A stretch of DNA of 52,720 nucleotides from Candidatus Andersenbacteria bacterium RIFCSPHIGHO2_02_FULL_46_16 (GCA_001817065.1 MHHQ01000020.1:1-52720); one strand, 5' to 3'; shown: positions 29,050 to 40,907, counted from the stretch's first letter. Numbers and translations: made by a program. The notes: generated by a model not told the origin, from the sequence alone.

Positions 29050-29907
29050 ATGCCTACAACTAAGATAATAGCCAAAATAAAGACGCCAAAGCCCCTCCTG
29101 GCCATTCCTAGCCTGGTCGACATGCTAGAGGCCGGTGTTCACTTCGGCCACGAGCGCAGTAAGAAAAATCCAAAAATGGACGGGAACATCTTCATGCTGC
29201 GTAATCGTATGGCCATTATTGACCTAGAAAAAACGCAATTAGCTCTCGTTAAAGCCTGTGATTTTATCTACCAAACCGCCTCCATAGCCGGTCGGGAAAT
29301 CCTTTTCGTCGGTACCAAACGACAAACTAGAGAGATTATTAAGAAATACGCCGAAGCTACGAATATGCCCTATGTTACTCAGCGCTGGCTAGGTGGTATG
29401 TTGACCAACTTCTCCACGGTCCTAAAAAGCATTGAGAAACTGGAGGAATTTAAGAGCATGACGATGACCGAATCCACGATGGATAAAATGACCAAGAAAG
29501 AACGATCTGTGCACATGAAATCAATTGAACGGTTAGAAAGAGTCTTGGAAGGAACTAAAAACCTGAAAAAGCCGCCCGCCGCTCTCATCGTTGTTGGGTC
29601 CTATGACGAAAAACTAGCCGTCCGAGAAGCCGCTCGAGTGGGCATTCCCGTTGTTGGTATCACTGACACTAATGCTGACCCATCCCTGGTCGCCTACCCG
29701 ATACCGGCTAATGACGACGCTATCCGAGCCATTGATCTTATTGTTAACACTCTCGCTGGCGCGATTCTAAAAGCACATGGTAAGCCCACCTCAGTCCTTA
29801 CTAAATTACTAGTGACCAAGGTTAAGCCAGCCGAACCTACAGGGGTCATCACAGAGGTCCCGACTGACCTCCCAGCGGACGATGCCGCTCCAAGCGAGGA
29901 AAAATAA
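29050..29907 (+). CDS. rpsB: 30S ribosomal protein uS2
   Basis: Full-length uS2: LVDMLEAGVHFGHERSKKNP, FVGTKRQTREIIKKYAE, YVTQRWLGGMLTNFSTV, VVGITDTNADPSLVAYPIPANDDAIRAI. The start is the ATG at 29050 (MPTTK); the upstream frame extends into the promoter. The C-terminus has a Pro/Glu-rich extension. It forms the conserved rpsB-tsf pair, 44 nt apart. Confidence 0.96.
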   Translation: MPTTKIIAKIKTPKPLLAIPSLVDMLEAGVHFGHERSKKNPKMDGNIFMLRNRMAIIDLEKTQLALVKACDFIYQTASIAGREILFVGTKRQTREIIKKYAEATNMPYVTQRWLGGMLTNFSTVLKSIEKLEEFKSMTMTESTMDKMTKKERSVHMKSIERLERVLEGTKNLKKPPAALIVVGSYDEKLAVREAARVGIPVVGITDTNADPSLVAYPIPANDDAIRAIDLIVNTLAGAILKAHGKPTSVLTKLLVTKVKPAEPTGVITEVPTDLPADDAAPSEEK

Positions 29908-29951
29908 ATTCTTAAAAAAATCTCTCTACCAAATTAAGCTATTTCACCAAT

Positions 29952-30536
29952 ATGGCAACAATGGAATTAATTAAAGACCTACGTGCCCGCACCGGCTGTG
30001 GCGTCCTTGATTGTAAAGAAGCGCTGCAGGAAGCAGGGGACAACATTGAGAAGGCTATCGTCATTTTGCGCAAAAAAGGCAAAGCTCAAGTGGCCAAAAA
30101 GACTGGCCGCGATACCCGCGAAGGTGTTGTTGTCTCTTATATTCACAGTAATAACAAGCTAGGTGTCATCGTCACAGTCCTTTGCGAAACAGACTTCGTC
30201 GCTCATAATGCCAAGTTCCAAGCTTTGGCACATAACATAGCTATGCATATTGCGGCTGCTGACCCTCTGGCTGTGGGTCCTGACGATATTGACGAAAAAC
30301 TGCTTAACGCAGAGCAGCAACTAGCGCAAGAGCAAGCTGCTGAATCGGGCAAGTCAGCCGATATCCAAGCTAAGATGGTTGCCGGTAAACTTAACAAGTT
30401 CAAAGCAGAACGGGCTTTGTTAAAGCAACCATTTGTTAAAGATCCCACTAAAACTATTGAAGATCTCATCAACGAGACAGTCCAAGAAATCGGTGAAAAC
30501 ATTACGGTCAGCGAATTCACTCGACACATTATCTAG
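29952..30536 (+). CDS. tsf: Elongation factor Ts (short form)
   Basis: Nucleotide exchange factor of EF-Tu. N-terminal UBA-like domain IKDLRARTGCGVLDCKEALQ with the linker, then one core domain (YIHSNNKLGVIVTVLCETDFVAHN, with the TDFV EF-Tu contact) and a C-terminal helix. At 194 residues it lacks the second core repeat of the E. coli protein, as in Thermus. Confidence 0.95.
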   Translation: MATMELIKDLRARTGCGVLDCKEALQEAGDNIEKAIVILRKKGKAQVAKKTGRDTREGVVVSYIHSNNKLGVIVTVLCETDFVAHNAKFQALAHNIAMHIAAADPLAVGPDDIDEKLLNAEQQLAQEQAAESGKSADIQAKMVAGKLNKFKAERALLKQPFVKDPTKTIEDLINETVQEIGENITVSEFTRHII

Positions 30537-30616
30537 CTTTAGAAAAAAATAATCTACCATTGCTACCCCCGGATAGAAAAGGGGTATAAGATGTTAATAA
30601 GTCGGGCTCATTAGTC

Positions 30617-30645
30617 TTGGCTTAAAGAATACGTCTTGCTATGAT
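30617..30645 (+). promoter_or_regulatory. Promoter of the TPR-protein gene
   Basis: TTGGCT (30617-30622), 17 bp, TATGAT (30640-30645), 20 nt before the ATG at 30666. An ACCCC/GGGGT hairpin without a T tail lies upstream near 30565-30588. Confidence 0.5.
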
Positions 30646-30665
30646 ATCAAAGATTAATTATTGGG

Positions 30666-31880
30666 ATGCTATATAACGTCCTACCGCCACTCATTTTTTT
30701 CATGTCACTAGGGGGCATAATAATTGTCATATCTAGAATTGTTCTGCGGCTCCGTCAACAGCAACTAACTACTAACTTGCAATCACATGTCACCCGCGTT
30801 TCACGCACCAGGCTCAACAAAGTACAAGACTTAGCTGGACTGTTGGCACCGAACCATATTAGTGTTCACAGCTTTAAAAATCGCCTTTCCTTCCTCGTGC
30901 ACAATATTAAAAATACTTGGCACAAAACATGGCAAGATATCACTGAATGGCAAGCCAATAAAGCCAAAGCAAAAACCTTGGTAAAAAAACAGCCACTCGC
31001 CTCAAGTGCTCCTACTGCAAGTGCCAAGTCAAGCTCTGGCCCCGCAGCCATCACTCCACCGAATTCATTCGTCCGAAATAAATTGGCGTCCATAGTCACT
31101 CGAGTTAAACAAGTACGCTTACCCAACACAGCCAAGTTTACACACCAGGCTGCCGCTATATTTAAGACAACCAAAGACAAGTTAATGTCCCTGACCGTGC
31201 ACCCAAGTGTCCAAACTTCATCAAAATCAGTCAACAATCATCAAAACCTTGAAGAAATACTCGCTGATCCGATAGACAACGCATCCGCTCCAGACAAGAC
31301 GAAACAAAGTCCCGTTCTTCGCATTGTTAATACCGATGAACAAAACACACCTAAGCCAGCGCCATCTCCTGTTATGACCAAAATGGGTCAATCAGTCAAA
31401 GCCAGCAGCCTCAGTCAGCTATTTAAAAAAGAATTAAAGAAGTCTCCGCTTCAGGAGGCAGCCGAGGCACTAGAGCAGCTGCAAACGAAGCGGGCGGAAG
31501 ATTTATTAGTGCCGTACATCGTCAAGCATCCCAAGGATACTGATGCTTATATGATGCTGGGTAGAGCCGCGATTAGCCGGCACGCCTGGAGTGAAGCGAC
31601 CGAAATATTTGAGCAGGTTATTAAGTTAAAGCCAGAGACGGAAGGTTGCTATGCTGCCCTTGGGCAAGCTGCTCTGGAAGCTGGCAATCTGACCAAAGCT
31701 ATCGAAACACTGCAGCGCGCTCATGACCAAAATCCCCAAAACGTTTTCGTCATTACATGCCTTTTGCAGATCGCGCGTCGCATGGACAATCGACCTATGC
31801 AACAATCGCTTAACCTCGAGCTACAACAGTTGGAAAAATTACCAATCCCAAACTCCCAGTCAGTAAACTCGCCCCAATAA
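30666..31880 (+). CDS. Membrane-anchored TPR protein
   Basis: 404 residues: an N-terminal transmembrane helix (about 5-27), a long basic, low-complexity Lys/Ala/Ser/Thr linker (to about 265), and a C-terminal block of three TPR units (DTDAYMMLGRAAISRHAWSE, TEGCYAALGQAALEAGNLTK, NVFVITCLLQIARRMDNRP). Probably a scaffold at the inner face of the membrane; partner unknown. Its 3' end overlaps the convergent gene at 31810 by 71 nt. Confidence 0.75.
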   Translation: MLYNVLPPLIFFMSLGGIIIVISRIVLRLRQQQLTTNLQSHVTRVSRTRLNKVQDLAGLLAPNHISVHSFKNRLSFLVHNIKNTWHKTWQDITEWQANKAKAKTLVKKQPLASSAPTASAKSSSGPAAITPPNSFVRNKLASIVTRVKQVRLPNTAKFTHQAAAIFKTTKDKLMSLTVHPSVQTSSKSVNNHQNLEEILADPIDNASAPDKTKQSPVLRIVNTDEQNTPKPAPSPVMTKMGQSVKASSLSQLFKKELKKSPLQEAAEALEQLQTKRAEDLLVPYIVKHPKDTDAYMMLGRAAISRHAWSEATEIFEQVIKLKPETEGCYAALGQAALEAGNLTKAIETLQRAHDQNPQNVFVITCLLQIARRMDNRPMQQSLNLELQQLEKLPIPNSQSVNSPQ

Positions 31881-32265
31881 CAATCCACGTACTAAGTTGA
31901 GCGCCAGTTTGTGCTGTCAGCGGGACCGCCAAGATGTCATCATTCTTAACTAGATTATCATTTTCTGTTTTCACGTCTATCGCTGCTTCCTCAGTAATAA
32001 TTCCTTCAATCTGTGGCTCAGGGGCTAAAACATCGGCGTTGTTTACGTCGTTCTTTTTCTCACTAACTAGGATTTCTGGTGTAGCGCTCTCCGATACAAC
32101 CGGTAAGGCGGCTGCTTCTTTGACTTCCACTGGCTCCGGTAAAGCTACTCGCAAATTATTGCGTAGTCCAATACGCTCGCTTTCATTCCCGGTGTAATAA
32201 ACGCCTACACCAAGTAAAATCGATACTATCGCGAGCGCCACTAAAGAAAACTTCATCTCAAACAT
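31810..32265 (-). CDS. Anchored protein with two terminal hydrophobic helices, unknown
   Basis: 151 residues from the ATG at 32265: a signal-like N-terminal helix (MFEMKFSLVALAIVSILLGV), an acidic Glu/Val/Ala-rich middle of about 95 residues, and a C-terminal helix (TWIVIGASLLTGSLGLVIF). The layout resembles surface proteins with a C-terminal sorting-type helix but there is no LPXTG motif. A TTGACA/17 bp/TACATA promoter lies upstream on the minus strand (32320-32292). The 71-nt antisense overlap with the TPR gene is unusual for this window. Confidence 0.6.
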   Translation of the reverse strand: MFEMKFSLVALAIVSILLGVGVYYTGNESERIGLRNNLRVALPEPVEVKEAAALPVVSESATPEILVSEKKNDVNNADVLAPEPQIEGIITEEAAIDVKTENDNLVKNDDILAVPLTAQTGAQLSTWIVIGASLLTGSLGLVIFPTVVARG

Positions 32266-32680
32266 AATAGACAAATATATTGTTCATATGATATGTACTC
32301 TTAGCCGGTATACTTGTCAACCATGTTTCATCGTGACCAGGGCAAGGAAATATTAGGATATGACGTATCTAAAATAGAGTATAAACAACAGTCATGCGCC
32401 CGTATTAAAAGCGGACACCCTGTCCTTTGTTCACCCAGCCTAACCGTATTGTGTCGAATCTAAAGCATCACCCGCCCAGCAAATCCGCAAAAAACGCACC
32501 CGCGAAATTTACCTTCATTAACAAATAAAGTACTATTATTTTAAAAGGAAACATCGCTTACTACACAACATTTGTCTAAGTCTACCTGTTTAATGCCGGG
32601 GCTCATATTAGTAAATAGAAACTGCTAATACGAGCCAATAACACCAAAACCTTAAACTGTCCTTTGCCAAGGAGTAAACC
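32266..32680. other. 415-nt gap with one hairpin upstream of an SD-led gene
   Basis: Apart from the minus promoter above, I see a hairpin GGCTCATATTAG...CTAATACGAGCC (32600-32636, one mismatch) 45 nt before the ATG at 32681, possibly a leader structure. A 46-codon ORF at 32323-32463 is too weak to call. No RNA gene seen. Confidence 0.4.
32292..32320 (-). promoter_or_regulatory. Promoter of the 151-aa anchored protein gene
   Basis: Minus strand TTGACA (32320-32315), 17 bp, TACATA (32297-32292), followed by an AT-rich leader to the ATG at 32265. Confidence 0.5.
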
Positions 32681-33022
32681 ATGGTTATGCACGCCAGTCC
32701 CGAAAATGAAGTTATCACTTGGGAGCAAATACCGCATCGAGCAATTTTTCAGCACAAGGGAGATTTATGGGTTAAACTATCGGAGAGATACATCAGTCGC
32801 GTTATCCAGACCGATGATGCCTGGCTTATAGCTAGTAAGACGGCGATCGAATACGAACCATCCTGGATATTTAAAGCTACTGCCGATACACCATACCGTA
32901 TTAAACCCAATTGTAACGCCACTCTGCTCCGATCGCGCGCCAGCCCTTTCCTCTTCTGGCTGATCGTTGGTAGTTTATCTAGTATTTTAAGCCTTCTTCT
33001 CCTTCTCCGATCGCTCCGTTAA
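32681..33022 (+). CDS. PH-like small C-tail-anchored membrane protein
   Basis: 113 residues. A soluble part (ITWEQIPHRAIFQHKGDLWVKLS...TAIEYEPSWIFKATADTPYRI) is rich in beta-strand patterns, followed by a C-terminal helix (FLFWLIVGSLSSILSLLLLL) and a basic end. Not a family I can name. It has a strong Shine-Dalgarno AAGGAG (32669-32674, 6 nt before the ATG), a hairpin upstream and a terminator downstream, so it is a self-contained transcription unit. The SD is unusual for the window and shared with the 51-aa gene at 13352. Confidence 0.65.
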   Translation: MVMHASPENEVITWEQIPHRAIFQHKGDLWVKLSERYISRVIQTDDAWLIASKTAIEYEPSWIFKATADTPYRIKPNCNATLLRSRASPFLFWLIVGSLSSILSLLLLLRSLR

Positions 33023-33049
33023 TTAACCACGCCAAGACCACCACCCACC

Positions 33050-33077
33050 ATGCCATCATTTAGATGGTATTTTTTCT
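33050..33077 (+). terminator. Intrinsic terminator after the 113-aa gene
   Basis: ATGCCATC / GATGGTAT stem with a 5-nt loop (one G-T pair), followed by TTTTTTC. Confidence 0.7.
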
Positions 33078-33104
33078 TTATCAACTGACAACAGACCAAT
33101 TAAT

Positions 33105-33138
33105 AAAAAACCGCCTAATTTTAGGGAAATTCAGGCGG
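33105..33138 (-). terminator. Intrinsic terminator of the minus-strand gene at 33189
   Basis: CCGCCT (33111-33116) pairs with AGGCGG (33133-33138), with inner AATTT/AAATT pairing. On the minus strand the stem is followed by TTTTTTATTA. It lies 50 nt after the stop at 33189, supporting that gene. Confidence 0.7.
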
Positions 33139-33188
33139 AAATAACATAGCTGGCAAAAAGAACGTGAGCTATGACGAGAAAACAGGCG

Positions 33189-33566
33189 TTAAAGGGCTTT
33201 GGCTGTCAGTAAACCCATACTTACAAGACTAACAATGGCATCCCACTGGTCCCGCATTACAAAACCAGCTTCATCCCGATAGGCGTGCAATAACCCTGAG
33301 AAAGCATCATTCAATGTTCTGCCCACTCCAGCACGAACGTGGAATTGCGCGTTCCAAGGCAAGCACTCTTTTGCATTTACACTGGAGCATCTTCTGGATA
33401 AATATTCAACGAAAATATGAGATGTCCGACAGCATCGATTCCCGATTATCGCGCCATCTCGCCAGTTTCCCAAAATCCTTACGCTCGGCTCCTTCTCTTC
33501 TGGCTGTATAGCTATGACTTCATCAATAAAACCAGCAAAACGTTTCTCGGCCGGCTCCACGATCAA
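33189..33566 (-). CDS. Hypothetical protein, weak start
   Basis: Up to 125 codons (MIVEPAEKRFAGFIDEVIAI...DQWDAIVSLVSMGLLTAKAL), no family recognised. There is no ATG near the N-terminus: the start would be TTG at 33566 or GTG at 33560, and an in-frame TAA lies 12 nt upstream of the TTG. A good terminator directly downstream is the main support. It may be the remnant of a longer gene. Confidence 0.35.
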   Translation of the reverse strand: MIVEPAEKRFAGFIDEVIAIQPEEKEPSVRILGNWRDGAIIGNRCCRTSHIFVEYLSRRCSSVNAKECLPWNAQFHVRAGVGRTLNDAFSGLLHAYRDEAGFVMRDQWDAIVSLVSMGLLTAKAL

Positions 33567-33672
33567 TTTTGATGCAGCTTACATTTCTGGGAAACAATAC
33601 ACCGCCACCTGGCAATAATTTACTTTTATACCAATCCCACTTGATTGCAACTATAATCAGCCGCGGTGTCAG

Positions 33673-33756
33673 CCGCGGGTGGCGCCACCCGGGGCCCCCG
33701 ACAGCGCGGACATTTACGAGCACTGGCTGGGTGCAGGCGAGCGACAGAACCCGCGG
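33673..33756 (+). repeat. GC-rich multi-stem element, copy C (short)
   Basis: Closed by a perfect 8-bp stem CCGCGGGT (33673-33680) / ACCCGCGG (33749-33756). Inside are a self-complementary GTGGCGCCAC and a segment GGGTGCAGGCGAGCGACAGA resembling the third stem of copies A and B. It lies in the ~310-nt gap before the atp operon's end, which holds nothing else I can support. Confidence 0.5.
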
Positions 33757-33874
33757 CATGCTACAAGGTATCAAGTACGTTTGGTATAACTTTGTCTCTT
33801 TAGATAAATAACTCAACCGAGCCACTAATTATTGCACCAAACCAAGGCGCTGAAATCGAGTGCTTCACGTGCGT

Positions 33875-36579
<2,705 letters not shown>

Positions 36580-36596
<17 letters not shown>

Positions 36597-38154
36597 GGGA
36601 TTTGCTAGTTGCGGGTAGGGGAGATTCGACCAGACTTTGCATGGCATTTTTGGCAGTCTGCAGAAGAGCCGCCTTATCATCAGCTGTGAGTTCGCCAGTT
36701 TGTCCAAGACGAGAGATGACGTCAGGTAAATCCTGACGGACGGCCAAGAGAATCTTGCTTTCCGCTGTTTTGACTTGATCAACTTCAATCGCATCATAGA
36801 TGCCGGACGTAGCGGCGAGGAGTGTTATTACTTGCTCAGCCAGCGAGTATGGTTGGTACTGCCCTTGTTTAAGAACTTCAGTCAGACGTTTGCCGCGAGC
36901 TAGCCGTTGTTTGGTTGCGGGATCTAGATCGGTCGAAAACTGCGCAAAGGCAGCGAGCTCCCGATACTGAGCAAGTTCAAGACGAAGGGAAGGAGCGACG
37001 GCTTTCATCGCTTTGTTTTGTGCGGCTCCACCGACCCGAGAAACGGATAAACCAACGTTGACCGCGGGCCGAATACCTTGATAGAAAAGATCTGATTCTA
37101 AATAAATCTGCCCGTCCGTAATGGAGATGACATTTGTTGGAATATAAGCTGAAACATCATTACCCTGGGTTTCAATAATGGGCAACGCCGTGAGGGAACC
37201 GCCGCCATGTTCCGGGGATAATTTGGCAGCGCGTTCCAGCAAACGTGAATGCAAATAAAAAACATCTCCCGGATAAGCTTCACGACCAGGCGGTCGGCGT
37301 AAGAGAAGCGAAATTTGCCGGTACGCCCAAGCATGTTTGGAGAGATCGTCATACACCACGAGCGCGTCCTGACCGACGTCGCGGAAATATTCACCCATGG
37401 CGGTGCCAGCATAGGGGGCAATGTATTGCAGAGCGGCCGGATCAGAGGCGGACGTAGCCACGATAATAGTTTTAGCCATCGCGTCTTCCCGGCGCAAGCG
37501 GTCAACGAGGCGCGCAACGGTGCTCATCTTTTGGCCAATCGCGACATAAATACAAATGACGCCGCTCTCTGCACGGTGTTGGTTAATAATAGTATCGATC
37601 GCGATCGCGGTCTTACCTGTTTGCCGATCGCCAATAATGAGTTCCCGCTGACCGCGCCCAATTGGAATCATCGCATCAATGGCTTTAAGACCAGTCAAGA
37701 GGGGTTGATTAACGGACTGGCGAGTAATAACACCTGGGGCAATCTTTTCAACCTGTCCCTGTTGGGCGGTTATTATTTTTCCTAAACCGTCTAAAGGTCG
37801 ACCCAGCGGATCAACCACGCGACCAAGCAGTTCAGGACCAACGGGGACTGATAAAACCTGGTGCGTTAGAGTGACTTTAGCGCCAGCTTTGACGTTGCGC
37901 TCGTCACCCAGCAGGACGGCGCCAATCTGGTCTTCTTCTAAATTAAGAGCGAAGGCCGGAACAGGATTGCGACTGTCGTCAGAAGCGATGGCGACCATTT
38001 CGTTGTAACCACAGTCATATAAACCAGTCAGCCAAGCGATGCCATCACCCACCCGCAAGACTGTTCCGACGTCAGTCATTTCAACCGGGCGCTTAACGTC
38101 GGCGATCGCCGCCCGCAGTTCACTTGATAATTGATCTAAAGAGAGTTCATTCAT
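36580..38154 (-). CDS. atpA: ATP synthase F1 subunit alpha
   Basis: Non-catalytic nucleotide-binding subunit. P-loop [76 protein letters not shown], the alpha signature [35 protein letters not shown]. 524 residues. Overlaps atpH by 4 nt. Confidence 0.98.
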
Positions 38155-38540
38155 ACGGCGGTAATTTGTTTAATAAGTCCGGTAATAGATAAATCTAATT
38201 CATAACCTGGAGTTCTAATCAGGCAGCCACCAAGCAAAGCCGGATCAGTGGTGACTTTCAGTTGAATAGAAGATGCTTCCGTGGCAGTAGTTAACAGTCG
38301 CTTGATTTGTTTCGTACTATCAGCCGTCAGAGGCCGAGCCAAGACTACTTCCGCTAACAACGTGTGACGCATGGATAGCAAGTGGCGAGCGATTTCGCCG
38401 ACCACGTTATTAACATCTACCGTTCGATGATTAGCAACTAATTCTCGAGCCAGTGCTTGAATAAGCGACGGTAAGGGATATTTATCGTGCAGATGGACGA
38501 AGGCGCGAGCCAAGTCGCTGCGGGAATAACGAATCATCAT
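38151..38540 (-). CDS. atpH: ATP synthase F1 subunit delta (short, divergent)
   Basis: Peripheral-stalk link between F1 and b. Only 129 residues against about 177 in E. coli. The helical start [15 protein letters not shown] and a C-terminal segment of the delta type ([33 protein letters not shown]) are recognisable; the rest is weak. The identification rests on that C-terminal strand pattern and on position between atpF and atpA, overlapping each by 4 nt. Confidence 0.85.
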   Translation of the reverse strand: MMIRYSRSDLARAFVHLHDKYPLPSLIQALARELVANHRTVDVNNVVGEIARHLLSMRHTLLAEVVLARPLTADSTKQIKRLLTTATEASSIQLKVTTDPALLGGCLIRTPGYELDLSITGLIKQITAV

Positions 38541-39088
38541 CGTTGATCTTTTATCGCCTGCTCTGCTGCCACCACGGCCTTCATAATTATGCTTTCATCT
38601 TGGGCAGCATCTAGCCTAGTAGCGACAACGCGTTCCGTGGCCAGGGCGACGAGTTGCAACACTTCTTGTTTCAGATCACCTTTGACCTGTTCAACTTGCC
38701 GGGAGATACGCGCTTCAGCTTGCTTAAATAAACGGTCAGCTGTCTCTTGGCCGATGGTTTGAGCGTGTTGGCGAATTTCAGCTGCGCTTTTTTCGCCGCG
38801 ACTGATAATGAATTCAGCCTGCTGGCGCGCGTCGGCCATGACAGAGCGTTCAGTACTTTCTAGCTCCGCTTTCGCTTGTTCAATGTCCCGGGCAGACTTA
38901 AGACTGTTGGCAATCGTCTGCCGTCGTTCTTCCAAAACCTTTAGCAACGGCCGATAGGCAAAGCGAGATAAAATCGCTAATAATAGACCGAAATTGATGA
39001 TTTGAAAAATGAGCCCTTTACCATCAATACCGAGTGCGGCAAGGCCAGTGGATGATTCTTCAGCGGCAACAGCAGCAACCAAGAACAT
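38537..39088 (-). CDS. atpF: ATP synthase Fo subunit b
   Basis: Peripheral-stalk dimer. A transmembrane helix (FQIINFGLLLAILSRFAY, about residues 29-46) with the PLLKVLEERR junction, then a long charged coiled coil rich in Ala/Glu/Gln/Arg, ending in the delta-binding tail. 183 residues. Confidence 0.94.
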   Translation of the reverse strand: MFLVAAVAAEESSTGLAALGIDGKGLIFQIINFGLLLAILSRFAYRPLLKVLEERRQTIANSLKSARDIEQAKAELESTERSVMADARQQAEFIISRGEKSAAEIRQHAQTIGQETADRLFKQAEARISRQVEQVKGDLKQEVLQLVALATERVVATRLDAAQDESIIMKAVVAAEQAIKDQR

Positions 39089-39107
39089 ATCAATAAATCA
39101 AATCGGC

Positions 39108-39341
39108 TTAAACGAATTTAATGACGAGAGCCACCACCAAGGAATAGATCGCGATCGCTTCCGCGAAGGCGACGACTAGAATGAGAATGGTTTGCAGCTT
39201 GCCGGCCGCTTCCGGGTTGCGACCAATTGCTTCCATTGCCGCTCGCCCCATCCAACCAATGGCGATAGCTGGAAAAATACCGCCAATAGCGATAGTAACG
39301 CTCGGCATGATATCTTTGATGATCTCTGGATCAAGAGCCAT
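39108..39341 (-). CDS. atpE: ATP synthase Fo subunit c
   Basis: Proteolipid of the rotor ring, 77 residues, two helices joined by the polar loop GRNPEA. Helix 2 has the ion-binding Glu in VVAFAEAIAIYSLVVAL. The residues after Glu are Ala-Ile rather than the Ser-Thr seen in Na+-binding rings, which suggests proton coupling (inference). Helix 1 lacks a perfect GxGxGxG and reads GGIFPAIAIGWMG. Confidence 0.96.
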   Translation of the reverse strand: MALDPEIIKDIMPSVTIAIGGIFPAIAIGWMGRAAMEAIGRNPEAAGKLQTILILVVAFAEAIAIYSLVVALVIKFV

Positions 39342-39382
39342 AATATGTACTTTTAATAATAGATTAATGATTAATTAATAAG

Positions 39383-40168
39383 TTAGTTAACCAGTGAAGC
39401 GGAGGCCGGCGCGGAGTGAACATCCACAGTGTGCTCGCCGTGACTGGCGCTGGCTATTTCTAAAAATACAAGAGTTAGGGTGGTAAAGACAAGAGCTTGG
39501 ATAAAGCCAACGAATAATTCTAAAAAGAAAAATGGCAAGGGAGCAACTAACGGAACTAAAAAACTAATGACGACCAAGAGAACTTCACCGGCAAAGATAT
39601 TACCAAAGAGCCGAAAGGAGAAGGACAGTACCTTAGAGAATTCCGCGATAAATTCGAGTAATCCAACAAAAAGCAAAATGGGATTAAGGCTGAAATACTT
39701 GCCGAGATGAGTGAGCAAACCAAGATGACGGATGGCATAGATTTGCGTTAGTATGACGGAAATGATAGCTAGAGCGAAGGTTGTGTTAAGGTCGGCCGTG
39801 GCGCCACGAAGCAGCGGCATAGTGCCGTGCGGGGTGTTGATAACGATCGTACCGACACCTGGCAGCAGCCCTAACCAATTGTTGACGATGATAAAAAGAA
39901 ACAGAGTGGCAAGAAACGGAAAATAAGTAAGGGCTCGCTGGTGATGATTAGTCACCCGTTCAATCATAGCTAATAAGGCTTCACCGCCAGCATCCAGAAT
40001 GTTCACGGCTAGACCTTTTGGTTGGAGCGCGACGCGGCGGGTGACTAAGAGAGTTAAAGTAACAATGAAGACAGAAGCAACAACACTCGCGAGCATGGAA
40101 TTGGTTATGACAAAGGAACCTATATTAATAACCGGCTCGGCCGCTAGACTGATGTGAAGAGCACTCAT
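39383..40168 (-). CDS. atpB: ATP synthase Fo subunit a
   Basis: Stator channel subunit. The essential Arg is in LSFSFRLFGNIFAGEVLL, and the last helix has VGFIQALVFTTLTLVFL with the conserved Gln. FLFIIVNNWLGLLPG is the usual earlier block. 261 residues with five to six helices. Confidence 0.96.
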   Translation of the reverse strand: MSALHISLAAEPVINIGSFVITNSMLASVVASVFIVTLTLLVTRRVALQPKGLAVNILDAGGEALLAMIERVTNHHQRALTYFPFLATLFLFIIVNNWLGLLPGVGTIVINTPHGTMPLLRGATADLNTTFALAIISVILTQIYAIRHLGLLTHLGKYFSLNPILLFVGLLEFIAEFSKVLSFSFRLFGNIFAGEVLLVVISFLVPLVAPLPFFFLELFVGFIQALVFTTLTLVFLEIASASHGEHTVDVHSAPASASLVN

Positions 40169-40234
40169 GGAGAAAAGTTAGGCGCCGTAAATAAATAACT
40201 TGGCCAGATCTCGTTCAATCTGCGCCAAGATACG

Positions 40235-40303
40235 GCTTTTTCGATTGAGCGAAATACGAAGCGTAGTTGAACTACGTTGAGTGTTTCGCGATTGAGAAAA
40301 AGC
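40235..40303. repeat. Long hairpin inside the atp operon
   Basis: GCTTTTTCGATTGAGCGAAA (from 40235) is complementary, with few mismatches, to TTTCGCGATTGAGAAAAAGC (to 40303), and the tip is CGTAG-TTGAA-CTACG. It fills most of the 193-nt gap between the AtpI-like gene and atpB. It may attenuate transcription or separate expression of the first gene, or be an inserted palindrome. Confidence 0.6.
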
Positions 40304-40361
40304 TGTAGATTGGTGCATAGTGGGCGAGAGATGGTAAAGTTATTTTTTTACGGTGACTATA

Positions 40362-40595
40362 TTAATTTAATCGCTTTATTTTCCGAGCAATCGCGATGAT
40401 AGAAACTGAAAACGAGACTAGTAAACCGATGATAATAAAAAGAGGAGTAGTGCCCGCCCAGCGATCAAGGCGAATGCCGATTAATATTAAGACCAGGAGC
40501 GGAATGACAATCAACAAGGCCAGTTCGCCAGCCAAAGACCAGACTTGAAGCAACGGAGCCGCAGGCTTATCTTCTTGAGAATTAGCTAACGTCAT
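40362..40595 (-). CDS. AtpI/AtpZ-like ATP synthase accessory protein
   Basis: 77 residues with two transmembrane helices (ELALLIVIPLLVLILIGI and TPLFIIIGLLVSFSVSIIAI) joined by RLDRWAGT, the pattern of ATPase_gene1 (AtpI/AtpZ) proteins, which help c-ring assembly or Mg2+ supply. First gene of the atp operon, as usual. Confidence 0.85.
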   Translation of the reverse strand: MTLANSQEDKPAAPLLQVWSLAGELALLIVIPLLVLILIGIRLDRWAGTTPLFIIIGLLVSFSVSIIAIARKIKRLN

Positions 40596-40836
40596 ATACT
40601 TGTAATTATAAAGATACTTAACCTACCAACAAAAAAACAGTCCGTGTGGAGTGGAAATGACTATATTTCTGATATCGTAGTCGCGAAGCTAATCGATGTC
40701 AATAATTAGCACTATTGACTGGGTGGCAGATCTGTATTAAAGCGAGCCTTCGCGGCCTAAGTCCTGCGGCTTCCGACGGAGGCGCAATCCCGCACTGACC
40801 GGCCAGTCTTTGGTGTTGACGGATTTCCATCACCTA

Positions 40837-40868
40837 ATTATACTGCGTGAGTTGTCAGGTGTGACAAC
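40837..40868 (-). promoter_or_regulatory. Probable atp operon promoter with an 18-bp dyad over the -35
   Basis: Minus strand: TTGTCA (40867-40862), 19-bp spacer, TATAAT (40842-40837). The -35 lies within a perfect dyad GTTGTCA-GGTG-TGACAAC (40851-40868), placed between the divergent atp operon and the carbonic-anhydrase-like gene, so a repressor could sense both. The rest of the 310-nt gap (40596-40907) has only GC-rich degenerate repeats near 40744-40800. Confidence 0.5.
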
Positions 40869-40907
40869 CTTCAGGACTAACCCTAACCAACGTAAGGATT
40901 TAAATGT

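Noticed and set aside
32323-32463. 46-codon ORF (MFHRDQGKEILGYDVSKIEY...)
   Set aside because: Lies over the promoter of the 151-aa gene, has no SD and no recognisable domain.
33569-33811. 80-codon plus-strand ORF between the hypothetical gene and the atp operon
   Set aside because: It runs through the GC-rich repeat copy C and has repeat-derived composition.
36597-36797. N-terminal 67-residue extension of ATP synthase gamma
   Set aside because: It lies inside atpA in another frame; gamma proteins start at MAKIxxIKRRI.
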